A stretch of 28,609 nucleotides of DNA from a virus: positions 1-28,609 of the IMG/VR virus record IMGVR_UViG_3300031234_000164. One strand, 5' to 3'. The position numbers were made by a program, and so were the translations under genes. The notes beneath the pieces were generated by a model, which searched no databases, was not told the origin of the DNA, and saw nothing but the letters and a program-made list of their open reading frames with translations. Below are positions 1 through 8,126 of this stretch, in pieces. The first letter of the stretch is position 1. Each line of letters begins with the position of its first letter.

Positions 1-1060
1 GATTGTTTCCAGGGTTCTGCTCTGGACTCGTTGACCCGATGACCCCGAGGACGTTGGACTCTGGAGAGAGAGACCTCAATTGCCCGAGAGTTGGATCGTA
101 CCATTGCACGAAGTCAAGGATAGCGACCGAAGAGATAGCGTTGAAGTTGTTCGTTTGCTTCGAGGTGATTGCCGTTGCAGTTGACGTATTTTCTGGAAAC
201 GATGGACCGACCGCAATGCAATTGTTGGTCGTCGCAAACGAAGCCATCGTTGCAGCGATGGTCTGGTCAACGCATCCGCAGAGAACAAACTGACCACAGT
301 TGAGGTTGCCAGCAGCATACATGCCGGTGGCAGAGAGCCCAGGAATACCGACGTAGTTCGCGGAGGTAAGAGAGGCGGAACCGTTCGTTCCCGTACCGGA
401 CGAAGGGAACGCGGTTGACAAAAGCGGGACAACCGCGCTCTGCGTGGGAGGTGCCGACGCCACCCAATACTTCGACGGGCCTCGACTTAAATTCAAACCA
501 TAATTGATCGCACTCACTGCGTTGGCAACAAAGATTGCAGCGGTGTAGGCCGTACCGGTGTTCGCAATCACACCTTGGAATACTTCAGGAGACGCCCCGG
601 AGATAGTCAAGGTAATGTCGTAAATTGGTTTCGCGGTCGTCCACTGCGCGTTTTTCGTAACCGTCGCGGTCCCAGAATTTCCACGCGTCCCGGTGCATCG
701 AGCAGTAAGAACGAGGACCAATCCTGGAGTGGGAGTCGTCGTGTCAGTTACGGTAACCGTTGCGACAAAGTCCGTGCCATCGGTAACACGAATAGCGTAT
801 CCATTGCCTTGCGTACCCATAGCTGCACACGCAAGGATGTATTGCGTACAATGGGTCGCAAGATCGCTTGCCACTTGCTGAATCGCCCCGACCCCATCGT
901 ATAGGTCGCTCGTCGCTGTGAACGGAATGCCGACGTTCGGTTGCCCCCACGATCCGGTTCCGATGAGAACACTTGGAAGGTTCGGATTACCAACAGGCAC
1001 GGTCGGTTGAGGCGCGATCACATTTGTGACTACACCATCATAAAGAAACGGGACGCTCAT
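1..1060 (-). CDS. Contractile tail sheath protein, N-terminal part (runs off the window)
   Basis: The frame is open from ATG at 1060 to the left edge, giving about 353 residues with the C-terminus missing. A GAGAGG Shine-Dalgarno site lies 5 nt before the start. The protein begins MSVPFLYDGVV, continues with PSVLIGTGSWGQPN and has a GTRGNSGTATV stretch in the middle. Near the edge it reads SPESNVLGVIGST, which fits the conserved P-S-G-x-V-x-G-[VI]-x-x-x-D block of phage tail sheath proteins. Sheath subunits polymerise around the tail tube and contract to drive DNA injection. The gene follows a neck/tail-terminator-like gene, as is usual for myoviruses. An intrinsic terminator sits directly upstream, so the sheath probably has its own promoter or depends on readthrough. 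The family call rests on motif resemblance read by eye. Confidence 0.82.
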   Translation of the reverse strand, partial: MSVPFLYDGVVTNVIAPQPTVPVGNPNLPSVLIGTGSWGQPNVGIPFTATSDLYDGVGAIQQVASDLATHCTQYILACAAMGTQGNGYAIRVTDGTDFVATVTVTDTTTPTPGLVLVLTARCTGTRGNSGTATVTKNAQWTTAKPIYDITLTISGASPEVFQGVIANTGTAYTAAIFVANAVSAINYGLNLSRGPSKYWVASAPPTQSAVVPLLSTAFPSSGTGTNGSASLTSANYVGIPGLSATGMYAAGNLNCGQFVLCGCVDQTIAATMASFATTNNCIAVGPSFPENTSTATAITSKQTNNFNAISSVAILDFVQWYDPTLGQLRSLSPESNVLGVIGSTSPEQNPGNN

Positions 1061-1073
1061 AATGGCCTCTCAA

Positions 1074-1099
1074 TAAAAAAAGGCCGCATGATGCGACCT
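1074..1099 (-). terminator. Rho-independent terminator between lipoprotein and tail sheath genes
   Basis: On the minus strand a 7-bp stem AGGTCGC/GCGGCCT (one T-G wobble) with loop ATCAT is followed directly by seven T residues. It lies 25 nt past the stop of the lipoprotein gene and about 14 nt before the sheath start codon. It probably ends or attenuates the upstream tail transcript. Confidence 0.8.
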
Positions 1100-1123
1100 A
1101 GAGAAAGCGTGGCGCTCTAGGGG

Positions 1124-1441
1124 TTAGCGAGTCCAGACGGGGTACGGAGATGAAGTTTGAACAGGAGACGGTGACGGAGAGGAACTGCACTGGCAGTCGG
1201 TGGCTGTAGGTGATGGTGCTACCGTTGGCAGTAGCGTTGGGGTGGGTTCTGGGCTTTGCGTTGCGATTACAGTAGGACACGGGGTTGGGGTTAGCGTCCA
1301 ATTGCCAGGCAATGGCGTAACGCCATGCCCTCCAGAGGGGCTCACATATCCGATTGGAGAAGGCCCGCTAGCACTAGCGTTACAGCCAGCCAGAAGGGCC
1401 ATGCTGCTCAGGATGATCGTTGCGAAGAGAAAGCGCATCAT
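1124..1441 (-). CDS. Small Pro/Thr/Ser-rich lipoprotein
   Basis: A 105-residue protein begins MMRFLFATIILSSMALLAGC: a basic N-terminus, a hydrophobic core and the lipobox LLAG-C. Signal peptidase II would cleave before that Cys and anchor the protein by lipid. The mature part is low-complexity, rich in Pro, Thr and Ser, with several TPTP-type runs and a short CQC, and no recognisable domain. Its start codon overlaps the stop of the preceding 50-residue gene (ATGA), so translation is probably coupled. A lipoprotein inside a tail cluster could be a superinfection-exclusion or lysogenic-conversion factor, but nothing in the sequence proves this. Confidence 0.72.
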   Translation of the reverse strand: MMRFLFATIILSSMALLAGCNASASGPSPIGYVSPSGGHGVTPLPGNWTLTPTPCPTVIATQSPEPTPTLLPTVAPSPTATDCQCSSSPSPSPVQTSSPYPVWTR

Positions 1442-1590
1442 GGATGTGGGAACGACGCTGGAGCGATTCGCACAACGAATCGCTGGAAGAACGGATCATC
1501 CTGAATTGCTTGGTTGTCGGACTCTGCTACGAGATCACCGATATTGTAAGCGGTATCTCCTAGAGTGAAATTCCTGATAACTCGATACAC
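1438..1590 (-). CDS. Small phage protein, 50 aa, unknown function
   Basis: A short gene begins at GTG (1590). It has a strong GGAGG site 7 nt upstream that lies inside the last codons of the preceding gene. It ends in an ATGA overlap with the lipoprotein start. The product is acidic and begins MYRVIRNFTLGDTAYNIGDLV. That opening resembles the N-terminus of the gene at 8677-9189 (F-x-x-x-x-Y-N-[VI]-G-D), which suggests a small shared beta-rich module. Good ribosome-binding signals and tight packing between two genes make it a likely real gene. Function is not recognised. Confidence 0.65.
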   Translation of the reverse strand: MYRVIRNFTLGDTAYNIGDLVAESDNQAIQDDPFFQRFVVRIAPASFPHP

Positions 1591-1593
1591 TGG

Positions 1594-2505
1594 TCAACCT
1601 CCGACCGTTACGATAGGTGAAAGGGAGTCGATACTGGTGGTCTCGTCGATAACACCGACCTGCGTTCCCGAGATAACCGATTGCAAGACGTACTCTGCAA
1701 GGAAGATCATGTGCGCTTCGTAGACATTGTAATCAGACTGAGACTCGTCCTTCGGAGTTGGCAGAGCAAACAGACGCAAACGTACCGACGAGGTATCTGG
1801 CAGCGCGTACCACATGTCCATATCGGTTCCGACGTTGTTTATGATTGCATCGACCACCGATGCGCGGAGACTCACGGGAGTATCGACTAAGGGAACTCCG
1901 GTATTCTGGTACGCTGAAGGGGTCCAGACAGAGACTTGAATGCGCTGCTCAAACCGGGACTGAAACTGCGTCATCGTGCCAATGGTGCCGATGTTGCAAT
2001 GCACGTTGGTCAATCCATAGATAATGACCGTAGGACCACTCTCATAGACCACCACTGAGGGGTCTGGGTAGCCCCTCAAGGCAGAGGCGAGTTGCGAAGC
2101 AATCGTGACGAGCGTATCGTATCCAAGCGACTGGTAGCCAGCGGATTGAACGCCCCGCGTCGGGTGAGAGAAGATAACGTAAAAGTTATAGAGGCCAGGA
2201 GTGCCAGAGAAGGTAATTTGCGTTGCGAGACCATCGGGCATCAGCACCATCGCGACGCTAGACGTTACCGTAGGAGGGATCAGCACCGTTTGAGTAATGC
2301 GGTCCTTCCCGCGAGGAGGGAGCCTCCGACCACCGGGTAGCGGGAAGAACGAGACTGCATACTGGTTCTGCGAAAGGATTGTAGTCAGTTCTGGTCCGGT
2401 CGGAAATCCTTGATAGCCTTGACCGGGAACCGTGATCCCCGCACTGTTAATCGCCGCCGTACACGCAAGGCCGAGAACGTCAAGGACCTGCTCGATCCGT
2501 CCCAT
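1594..2505 (-). CDS. Neck / tail-terminator-like structural protein
   Basis: The ATG at 2505 has GGGGGA about 6 nt upstream and gives 303 residues starting MGRIEQVLDVLGLACTAAIN. An upstream in-frame GTG at 2529 is possible but lies deeper in the receiver gene and lacks a clear ribosome-binding site. In the second half the segment FEQRIQVSVWTPSAYQ resembles the R-x-Q-x-[FI]-x-V-x-[VI]-W-x-P signature of head-tail joining and tail-terminator proteins. It sits just before the sheath, where such proteins are normally encoded. The first half, including VPGQGYQGFPTGPELT and a GGRRLPPRGKDR loop, was not recognised. A baseplate or tube-associated role cannot be excluded. Confidence 0.5.
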   Translation of the reverse strand: MGRIEQVLDVLGLACTAAINSAGITVPGQGYQGFPTGPELTTILSQNQYAVSFFPLPGGRRLPPRGKDRITQTVLIPPTVTSSVAMVLMPDGLATQITFSGTPGLYNFYVIFSHPTRGVQSAGYQSLGYDTLVTIASQLASALRGYPDPSVVVYESGPTVIIYGLTNVHCNIGTIGTMTQFQSRFEQRIQVSVWTPSAYQNTGVPLVDTPVSLRASVVDAIINNVGTDMDMWYALPDTSSVRLRLFALPTPKDESQSDYNVYEAHMIFLAEYVLQSVISGTQVGVIDETTSIDSLSPIVTVGG

Positions 2506-2872
2506 TAGCGTCCCCCAGGGTGAGCCCACCCGTCAGCGCGGCGATTTTCTTTCGCATATCGCCCTGCATTACTGGCTTAATGAGCACCGCAAACCCCTTA
2601 GCCTCGAACGCCTCCTTTATCGACGCGCGTGAGGTAAAGAGGAGGATGTAAAGGGCAGTATGAGCTTCACGAATCCGATCAGCAGCAATGTCACCGCCAA
2701 TCGCTCCCATTGAAATATCAAGAATAGCAATATCTGGATGGAATTGCTCGCAGAAGGCAATGGCTTCCGTTCCATTGACAGCTTCTGCGACAATCTCATG
2801 TTTTAGATTGATAAGCATTGCGCGAAGTACTTGTCGAATCTTCAGTGAGTCGTCAGCAAGTACAACGCGCAT
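2480..2872 (-). CDS. Stand-alone response-regulator receiver (REC, CheY-like) domain protein
   Basis: A 130-residue protein is almost entirely one receiver domain. The acidic pair is Asp7-Asp8 (VVLADDS). The phosphoacceptor is Asp52 (AILDISM), the switch residue is Thr80 (LLFTSRA) and the conserved Lys99-Pro100 follows (VLIKP). All residues needed for phosphotransfer from a histidine kinase are present, so it should be active. No output domain is attached; the last ~25 residues are a short polar tail. An AGGAA site lies about 6 nt before the ATG. It overlaps the next gene by 26 nt and sits among tail genes. A separate NarL-type HTH protein is encoded at 16644-16961; the two could be halves of one regulator. 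No histidine kinase is visible in the window. Confidence 0.85.
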   Translation of the reverse strand: MRVVLADDSLKIRQVLRAMLINLKHEIVAEAVNGTEAIAFCEQFHPDIAILDISMGAIGGDIAADRIREAHTALYILLFTSRASIKEAFEAKGFAVLIKPVMQGDMRKKIAALTGGLTLGDANGTDRAGP

Positions 2873-2888
2873 AGCAGGTTCCTACTTC

Positions 2889-3344
2889 TTAGGCGATTAC
2901 GTCAAAGGCCCAGGTACCGGCCTGGACTCCATCAACGCGGACTGAGAGTTCCGCTGCACCAAGAATCGAATTGGTGTTCCAGAAAGGCAAAGCGAACGGC
3001 ACGGAAATCGTACCGTCGTAGCCAGCCTGGAAAGCGAAGTTTTGGACGAGAGTCTCAATCGGAGAGCCACTCTTGAACTTGTAGGCAAGCTCGACCTTAT
3101 GAGAGGGCTTCGTAAGGGCCACGTTGGCCCATGCGATATGGCTCGACGTTGGCGGTCCTATGATACTTTGCTGAACGGTCTTTACACTCGGACCAGCAGC
3201 AGTAGCAGAGACCCATACGGCTGGAGCGTCAGGACTTTGGGAAACGCTTGATACCGCCGACTGCAAGACAGCCGGAGACGGATGAAGAGCACCGTTGACG
3301 TGGTTCTGAGCGGCTTGGTGGTGAGAGACGGTGGAACTTGACAT
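2889..3344 (-). CDS. Phage protein of unknown function, 151 aa
   Basis: The start is ATG with AAGGAG upstream (TAAGGAGTTATCAGCC-ATG). The first ~60 residues are Ser/Ala/Val-rich with two His pairs and look flexible. The rest alternates hydrophobic and polar residues like a beta-sandwich and ends in ELSVRVDGVQAGTWAFDVIA. There are no Cys and no signal peptide. It lies between a 259-residue neck-region candidate and the receiver gene, so a small virion or tail-associated role is the obvious guess. I do not recognise the family. Confidence 0.6.
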   Translation of the reverse strand: MSSSTVSHHQAAQNHVNGALHPSPAVLQSAVSSVSQSPDAPAVWVSATAAGPSVKTVQQSIIGPPTSSHIAWANVALTKPSHKVELAYKFKSGSPIETLVQNFAFQAGYDGTISVPFALPFWNTNSILGAAELSVRVDGVQAGTWAFDVIA

Positions 3345-3368
3345 GGCTGATAACTCCTTAGAAAGTGA

Positions 3369-4148
3369 TTATGCGTTGATTTTCTCTAACGTACAGATGA
3401 AGCCTTGCAATCCGCAATCTGCACTACTGTACATCATAGAAACTTGGTAACTGTCAGCTTGAGACATTTTAACGACATCTAGTTCGTTAATAATGTATCC
3501 TGGCAATGGAGGTATGTAGCAGAGGAATTTCGTCCTTGGAAAGGTCATTGGGATTGGTGGCTTATGGCTATCGCTGACACGGTTAATCGGTTGCAAGCCA
3601 ATCGGTACAGAGGCTAATATCCCTTCTCCTTGAGCTTGCATCGAGTAGAGGCCACCCTGTAGCGTCAACTCAAACCGACCAGCAGGACGAACGCCACCGT
3701 ACTTTCCTTGAACGTAGACAAAGCCACTCGTAGGCTGGTCTTCCGAAGCTCCCGCGTCTGGATGTGGCTTCTCAAGCGTTGAGGGGCTCTCTACGCGAAC
3801 AAGGATGTTCTGAGACATCGGTCTTAACTGACCAACGCAGTATATCCCCGCATCGGATTCATACCCGTTCTCAACCAGGAAATCCCCGACTTGCAGCTTC
3901 GTTCCGTCACACATACCCTCAAATATCATCAGGTCAAAGACCGTGTTCTCGACATGCACCTTTGATGCTCGCTGATGGTTCTTGAAGTACATAGAGAAGG
4001 TCGGATACACAAGCGAGTTCGGAGAGATGACCGATCCGGACGTGTTGGGATTCATGCGGTATACGGAGTAGCTCTGACCAATGATGCGAGCGGCGGTTCC
4101 TCGACCGTACCTCTGGACAATTCGGTTGAGGGTTGCTATCCGCGTCAT
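3369..4148 (-). CDS. Phage structural-region protein, 259 aa, probable neck/tail component
   Basis: It starts MTRIATLNRIVQRYGRGTAARIIG, a basic amphipathic N-terminus followed by beta-rich sequence with many Gly, Pro and Tyr. The middle (ESDAGIYCVGQLRPM) and the segment KFLCYIPPLPGYIINELDVV resemble virion proteins more than enzymes, but no named family is recognised. No clear Shine-Dalgarno site is visible. The start is 1 nt after the stop of the small membrane-protein gene, so translational coupling is likely. Its place ahead of tail genes suggests a head-completion, neck or tail-connector role; this is inference from order only. Confidence 0.55.
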   Translation of the reverse strand: MTRIATLNRIVQRYGRGTAARIIGQSYSVYRMNPNTSGSVISPNSLVYPTFSMYFKNHQRASKVHVENTVFDLMIFEGMCDGTKLQVGDFLVENGYESDAGIYCVGQLRPMSQNILVRVESPSTLEKPHPDAGASEDQPTSGFVYVQGKYGGVRPAGRFELTLQGGLYSMQAQGEGILASVPIGLQPINRVSDSHKPPIPMTFPRTKFLCYIPPLPGYIINELDVVKMSQADSYQVSMMYSSADCGLQGFICTLEKINA

Positions 4149-4149
4149 G

Positions 4150-4323
4150 CTAAATCACATGGAGAAAAAACAGTATGATGAGGAGCACGACAAGACCGCC
4201 GAGGCCGTTAGGAGCGTATCGCGGCCAGTTAGAGCCGTAAGGGCTATATCCAAGAAAGCAACCAATGAGCGCAAGGACAATGATTATCCAAATAAGCGAA
4301 TGCAAGTTTGCAGTTAAGTACAT
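4150..4323 (-). CDS. DUF3309-like two-helix membrane protein, 57 aa
   Basis: A short gene starts at ATG 4323, overlapping the end of the preceding gene by 10 nt, and stops 1 nt before the next start. The product has two hydrophobic helices: about residues 9-25 (SLIWIIIVLALIGCFLG) and 42-57 (GGLVVLLIILFFLHVI). They are joined by a loop with WPRYAPNGLGG. This matches the layout of DUF3309, small bacterial membrane proteins with a W-P-Y...GLGG linker. The cellular role of that family is unknown. In a phage, two short helices could also suit a holin or a virion membrane protein, but no endolysin is nearby to support lysis. Confidence 0.6.
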   Translation of the reverse strand: MYLTANLHSLIWIIIVLALIGCFLGYSPYGSNWPRYAPNGLGGLVVLLIILFFLHVI

Positions 4324-4571
4324 ACGTCACCGTCCTCTAATTCATCGTAGAAGTGCGTTTCAATAATCTCAGCCTCTTCGGCCATGCGAGCTTGTGCCTC
4401 GTCAACGAGACGCTGATACGCCGCCGTATAGCAAACGAGACTAGGAATCCTTACATACGTTTGATTCTTTGCTTGGAGAGAGGCGAGAAGGGCACTCTTG
4501 TCCTTTTCGAGCTTCTCATTGATGCGGTCTTCCCAGGCCAGGATTGCTGAACGATATTCTTCAGGCGTCAC
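4314..4571 (-). CDS. Small helical phage protein, 85 aa, unknown function
   Basis: The frame could extend upstream, but that would overlap most of the end of the glycosidase-like gene. The best start is GTG at 4571, 2 nt after that gene's TAA. No Shine-Dalgarno site is visible, so coupling is assumed. The protein (MTPEEYRSAILAWEDRINEK...) is charged and helical: a possible coiled coil over residues ~5-35, then a helix RLVDEAQARMAEEAEII and an acidic tail. It resembles small chaperone or accessory proteins in phage tail clusters only in general character. No family is recognised. Confidence 0.55.
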   Translation of the reverse strand: MTPEEYRSAILAWEDRINEKLEKDKSALLASLQAKNQTYVRIPSLVCYTAAYQRLVDEAQARMAEEAEIIETHFYDELEDGDVCT

Positions 4572-4573
4572 AG

Positions 4574-5968
4574 TTACGAAGGAGGGGGAAGTGTCGGAAG
4601 TGGTGCTGGATACGCAGGACCATTGAACATTACGATGCTTGGAGCATCCGTTACTGTGACAGCATTCGGAGAAATGGGGCCGGAGTTTACCCACTGGCTC
4701 TCGAACGGGTAGGTCCATTCCGTAACCGTCGAAGGGCCGAAGCCAAGACTGTACGTGATGCGAGCGATGATAGGCGTCACGATGTCGTACGCCTTAGCAT
4801 TCGTATCCCATCCGACCACGGGTTGCCACACCACCAACGCATACTGACCATTGCTCATGCAGACTCCGAAGGAGGAAATCCCAGACGTTGCCACCGCCGC
4901 CGGAACCGTGCAATTCGAGCCGATTGGCGTCGTGTCTTTGAGGATGTTCATAAACCCGGCTATTTGATACGCAGCAGGTCTCGGAGTATCGTCGTTGGAG
5001 AAAATGCCATACGTCTGACCACCGGAATCGTAGAGTGAATATATGTATGACTTCGTGATGCCCTGAGACTGATGTTCGAATATCTGACGGAGAATGTACG
5101 ATCCTTGAGCCCCTGAATCAACGTCGTTTATCGTAGTCGATGATACTTGGTATCCGAACTCTGTCGCCGCGACAGGTCTTGACACGGACGCTTGCTTTGC
5201 ATTGCAAAGATTGTACGCTACATCCGCATAGACCTGACTGCAATATCCCTGAGATCCCCAACCCGCATTCTCTGGGAAGAAGCCCGCCTCGTAATCGTGC
5301 GTGTTTCCGTAGTTGATATACGGGGAGAGGTCTCCGATATTCGCGTACGTCGCTGTTCCGCCAATAGATGGCCCGATAGCAAGCAAGGCCGAATTGTTCG
5401 ACTGAATGTATGCGTAGATCGTTTGAGCGGTCGTGGCGTCGTTTGGTGCCCAAGCACCATTGCCCGTGAGGTCCGCTTCGTTTGGTCCCTCGATTGCATC
5501 GACATCCCCAGGATTGAGGTTGGAAAGATCGCTACCTATCGTCCCAGACGAGATGAGGTTCGTTGTAAGCAAGTCGAACTTAATACCGTTCGCGCCGAGT
5601 AGGTTCATCGCGCTGATGACAGGTGCGCTTCCGGGGATGATGCTCATTCCGTCTCGGACATGGTGGATGTTTAAGTACTGGAGATTCGCTAGCAGTTGAG
5701 GGGCGTTGCTGTACTCTGTATATGACGTATGCACATTGAATCCAATTTGATCCTCGAAAGCATAGGCCCAGAGACCGGCAGTTCCACCGATGACTGTGGT
5801 AGGGTTGGTAGATATCGGAGGGCAAAAATACGGGGCAAAGAAACTGTTCAGAGCCCACCAGCATATCTCCGTACTCGGGAGATATGAAGCAGTTGCTTGC
5901 TCGCGAAACCCAACAAGTCCGAGCAACATAATGAAAAAGCAGACGATTACTTTGAGCTTTTTCATCAT
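4574..5968 (-). CDS. Secreted clan GH-A glycoside-hydrolase-like protein (paralogue 2)
   Basis: The start at ATG 5968 (or the adjacent ATG at 5965) follows an AAGGGGGA site; the product is about 464 residues. The first ~28 residues (MMKKLKVIVCFFIMLLGLVG... ATA-SY) form a Sec signal peptide. The mature part looks like a TIM-barrel glycosidase: IHHVRDGM near residue 101, EGPNE with Asn163-Glu164 as candidate acid/base, and VAATEFGY with Glu270 as candidate nucleophile, as in clan GH-A. It ends in a short proline tail. The next gene upstream (5976-8120) is a clear paralogue with the same layout. The substrate is unknown, presumably a host or environmental polysaccharide. A phage virion protein would not normally carry a Sec signal, so it may be exported from the infected or lysogenic cell. 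Confidence 0.72.
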   Translation of the reverse strand: MMKKLKVIVCFFIMLLGLVGFREQATASYLPSTEICWWALNSFFAPYFCPPISTNPTTVIGGTAGLWAYAFEDQIGFNVHTSYTEYSNAPQLLANLQYLNIHHVRDGMSIIPGSAPVISAMNLLGANGIKFDLLTTNLISSGTIGSDLSNLNPGDVDAIEGPNEADLTGNGAWAPNDATTAQTIYAYIQSNNSALLAIGPSIGGTATYANIGDLSPYINYGNTHDYEAGFFPENAGWGSQGYCSQVYADVAYNLCNAKQASVSRPVAATEFGYQVSSTTINDVDSGAQGSYILRQIFEHQSQGITKSYIYSLYDSGGQTYGIFSNDDTPRPAAYQIAGFMNILKDTTPIGSNCTVPAAVATSGISSFGVCMSNGQYALVVWQPVVGWDTNAKAYDIVTPIIARITYSLGFGPSTVTEWTYPFESQWVNSGPISPNAVTVTDAPSIVMFNGPAYPAPLPTLPPPS

Positions 5969-5975
5969 TCCCCCT

Positions 5976-8120
5976 TCATAGTGGCGGTTGAATGACAATT
6001 GTCTCTGCCACCCAGGGGGCGTAGTTGGTATTTGATAACATCACGGAGAACGCCGGAATAATTTGATTGACCGTCGTCGTATTCGCCGCCAAGTGGAAGC
6101 CATAGAAGGAGTTGAACAACCCGACGCTATGAGCGTCCATAATCCAAGACGAGCCAAACCCTGAAGGAACGGCAATGCCGTTATTCGATGACGTGCCCTG
6201 CTTCGTTGCAATTCCACATATTACCATCGAACCGGGCCTTGGTACGGTCACGGTTGGGCACGTTGAGGACTTGAAGAAGTTCTCGCTCGCAGCGAAGGTG
6301 GCAATTGGATTTGAACTGTCCACTCCATTGAAGTCGTACGACCCCCACGCTCCGGTATCGCCGCCGCTTGCAATCCATTCAATGGATGGTCCGATACCTG
6401 CTTGATTGGTGACGTATCCCTGCCAGGTCGCAAGGCCAATCTCGTTTGAATTGACAGGTGGAGAAGCGGGATAGACCTCAAGCGGATCAATAACCGAAAA
6501 TCCACCTGGCGCAAGGATAACCCTCCGCGTCGCGGAGTACTGACTCAAGGCGAAGTAGGAGACGACGAGATCCCCGTAGGGAACGACCGAGGGGAACTGT
6601 TGCCACGTCTGAACCGTGTTGCTCGGGATTTGAGCCGTTGCAGTCTGAGCCAAGGAGACCGAAGTTGGCGTCAAAGTCGGAGCCGGAGTAGGAGTAGGAA
6701 CATAGACGGGGGTCGGCGTTGGGACGGGGGTCGGTGGCGCAGTGGGCAAAGCGGGCATTGGCGTTGGGGAAGGTGGCCCATTCATAGAGATGATCGTTGG
6801 AACATCGGTCACGGGTATGCCGCTCGTTGACGCTGGAGCGTTCGACCACGAACCGTTTGCAAAGCTCCACTGCGTTACGGAACTCGGAGAGAATCCAGCG
6901 TTGAGAGTGACGGGAGTCGATATCGGGCCGAACGTATTCTGAATGAGCGTGTTCGTGTTGTAGGAGACCGCCGGTTGCCAGAGGATGAGGTCGTACTCCC
7001 CGGTGGTCTTACAGACGCCCAACGCCATCACACCGCTCGTATTCACCGTCACCGGAACGACGCAGTTTGAGATCGGAGCCGTGTCGGCCAGGATGTTCTG
7101 GAACCCGGCGATCTGAGCATACGAGGGACGTTGTGAACCGTCACTCCGCAAGAGCCCATACGTCTGACCATTCGAGTCGTCTAGCTCATAGATGTAGGAC
7201 TTTGGAACGCCTAGGATCTGGTGATAGAGGATCTGGCGCAGAATGAATGTGCCCTGCACCGCCTCAATGGACCCGTTTTGCTGGTACGGGTTGATCTCAT
7301 ACCCGAACTCGGTTGCAATGATCGGTCTCGTTTTGCTTGCCTGTTGAGCATTGCAAATATCGGTGATGAGTTGGCCGTAAATGAATCCGCAATACGACGG
7401 CCCACCGAACCCCGTGTTCTCAGGCGGGAACCCGCCCTCATAATCGTGGACGTTTCCGAAGTCCTCATACGAAGAGAGGTCGCCAATCGACGCATACGAA
7501 CTGTTGCCGGTCGCGGGGCCATACGTGAGCGCTATCGGGAAGACAATATTTCGTACGGGCCACACGATATTCGATTGCTGCCACCTGTCGAGCGAAGCCC
7601 AATTTGCAAGGTTACAGCAAATGTCAAGCTCGTTGCTATTCTCAATTGCCTCGACAACACCGGGATTTATAAGGAGCATATCTTCGATTACTTCTCCGAT
7701 AGGCTCATTGTGATTGACAATAAGGTCGGCTTTGATCCCAGCGGCTCCTAGAGAGTTGTACTCATTCGTTTCCCAGACGGCAGTCTCAAATGGTTGCATC
7801 CCATCTCTAACGTGATGGATGCGAGCAGCAACGAGTACAGCCTGGATATACGGATAGTTGGCATAATTTCCATAGTTGAGATGGATGTTGATTCCGACCG
7901 ACTCCGTAAGGTTGTACGCGCCGACTCCCGTCATCCCATTGACAATCGGAGCAAACGTGGGAACCGGACAAGGGTACCCATACGGATTCCCGTTGGCCGC
8001 ATTGTATTTATAAATGCAGGTCGTCGAGCTTGTCGTTATCGCAAGCGCCTGCTCTCTTTTCTCTAAAGGAGACCCAAGCACGAAGAAAAGAACTACACAG
8101 AAAAAGAAAACATTTTTCAT
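5976..8120 (-). CDS. Secreted clan GH-A glycoside-hydrolase-like protein with Pro-rich linker and C-terminal beta domain (paralogue 1)
   Basis: A 714-residue protein starts at ATG 8120 with a GTAGGG site 5 nt upstream. Residues 1-27 form a signal peptide (MKNVFFFCVVLFFVLG...ALA). Residues ~55-345 match the paralogue at 4574-5968: IHHVRDGM at ~101, candidate acid/base Asn163-Glu164 (in ENSNELD, not GPNE) and candidate nucleophile Glu271 (IIATEFGY). Residues ~449-488 are a PTPTP-type linker. Residues ~495-714 form a Gly/Ser-rich beta domain (e.g. VPYGDLVVSYFA) absent from the paralogue, possibly for carbohydrate or particle binding. Its stop is 8 nt before the paralogue's likely ATG at 5968. 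The two probably arose by tandem duplication. Confidence 0.75.
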   Translation of the reverse strand: MKNVFFFCVVLFFVLGSPLEKREQALAITTSSTTCIYKYNAANGNPYGYPCPVPTFAPIVNGMTGVGAYNLTESVGINIHLNYGNYANYPYIQAVLVAARIHHVRDGMQPFETAVWETNEYNSLGAAGIKADLIVNHNEPIGEVIEDMLLINPGVVEAIENSNELDICCNLANWASLDRWQQSNIVWPVRNIVFPIALTYGPATGNSSYASIGDLSSYEDFGNVHDYEGGFPPENTGFGGPSYCGFIYGQLITDICNAQQASKTRPIIATEFGYEINPYQQNGSIEAVQGTFILRQILYHQILGVPKSYIYELDDSNGQTYGLLRSDGSQRPSYAQIAGFQNILADTAPISNCVVPVTVNTSGVMALGVCKTTGEYDLILWQPAVSYNTNTLIQNTFGPISTPVTLNAGFSPSSVTQWSFANGSWSNAPASTSGIPVTDVPTIISMNGPPSPTPMPALPTAPPTPVPTPTPVYVPTPTPAPTLTPTSVSLAQTATAQIPSNTVQTWQQFPSVVPYGDLVVSYFALSQYSATRRVILAPGGFSVIDPLEVYPASPPVNSNEIGLATWQGYVTNQAGIGPSIEWIASGGDTGAWGSYDFNGVDSSNPIATFAASENFFKSSTCPTVTVPRPGSMVICGIATKQGTSSNNGIAVPSGFGSSWIMDAHSVGLFNSFYGFHLAANTTTVNQIIPAFSVMLSNTNYAPWVAETIVIQPPL

Positions 8121-8126
8121 GTAGCC

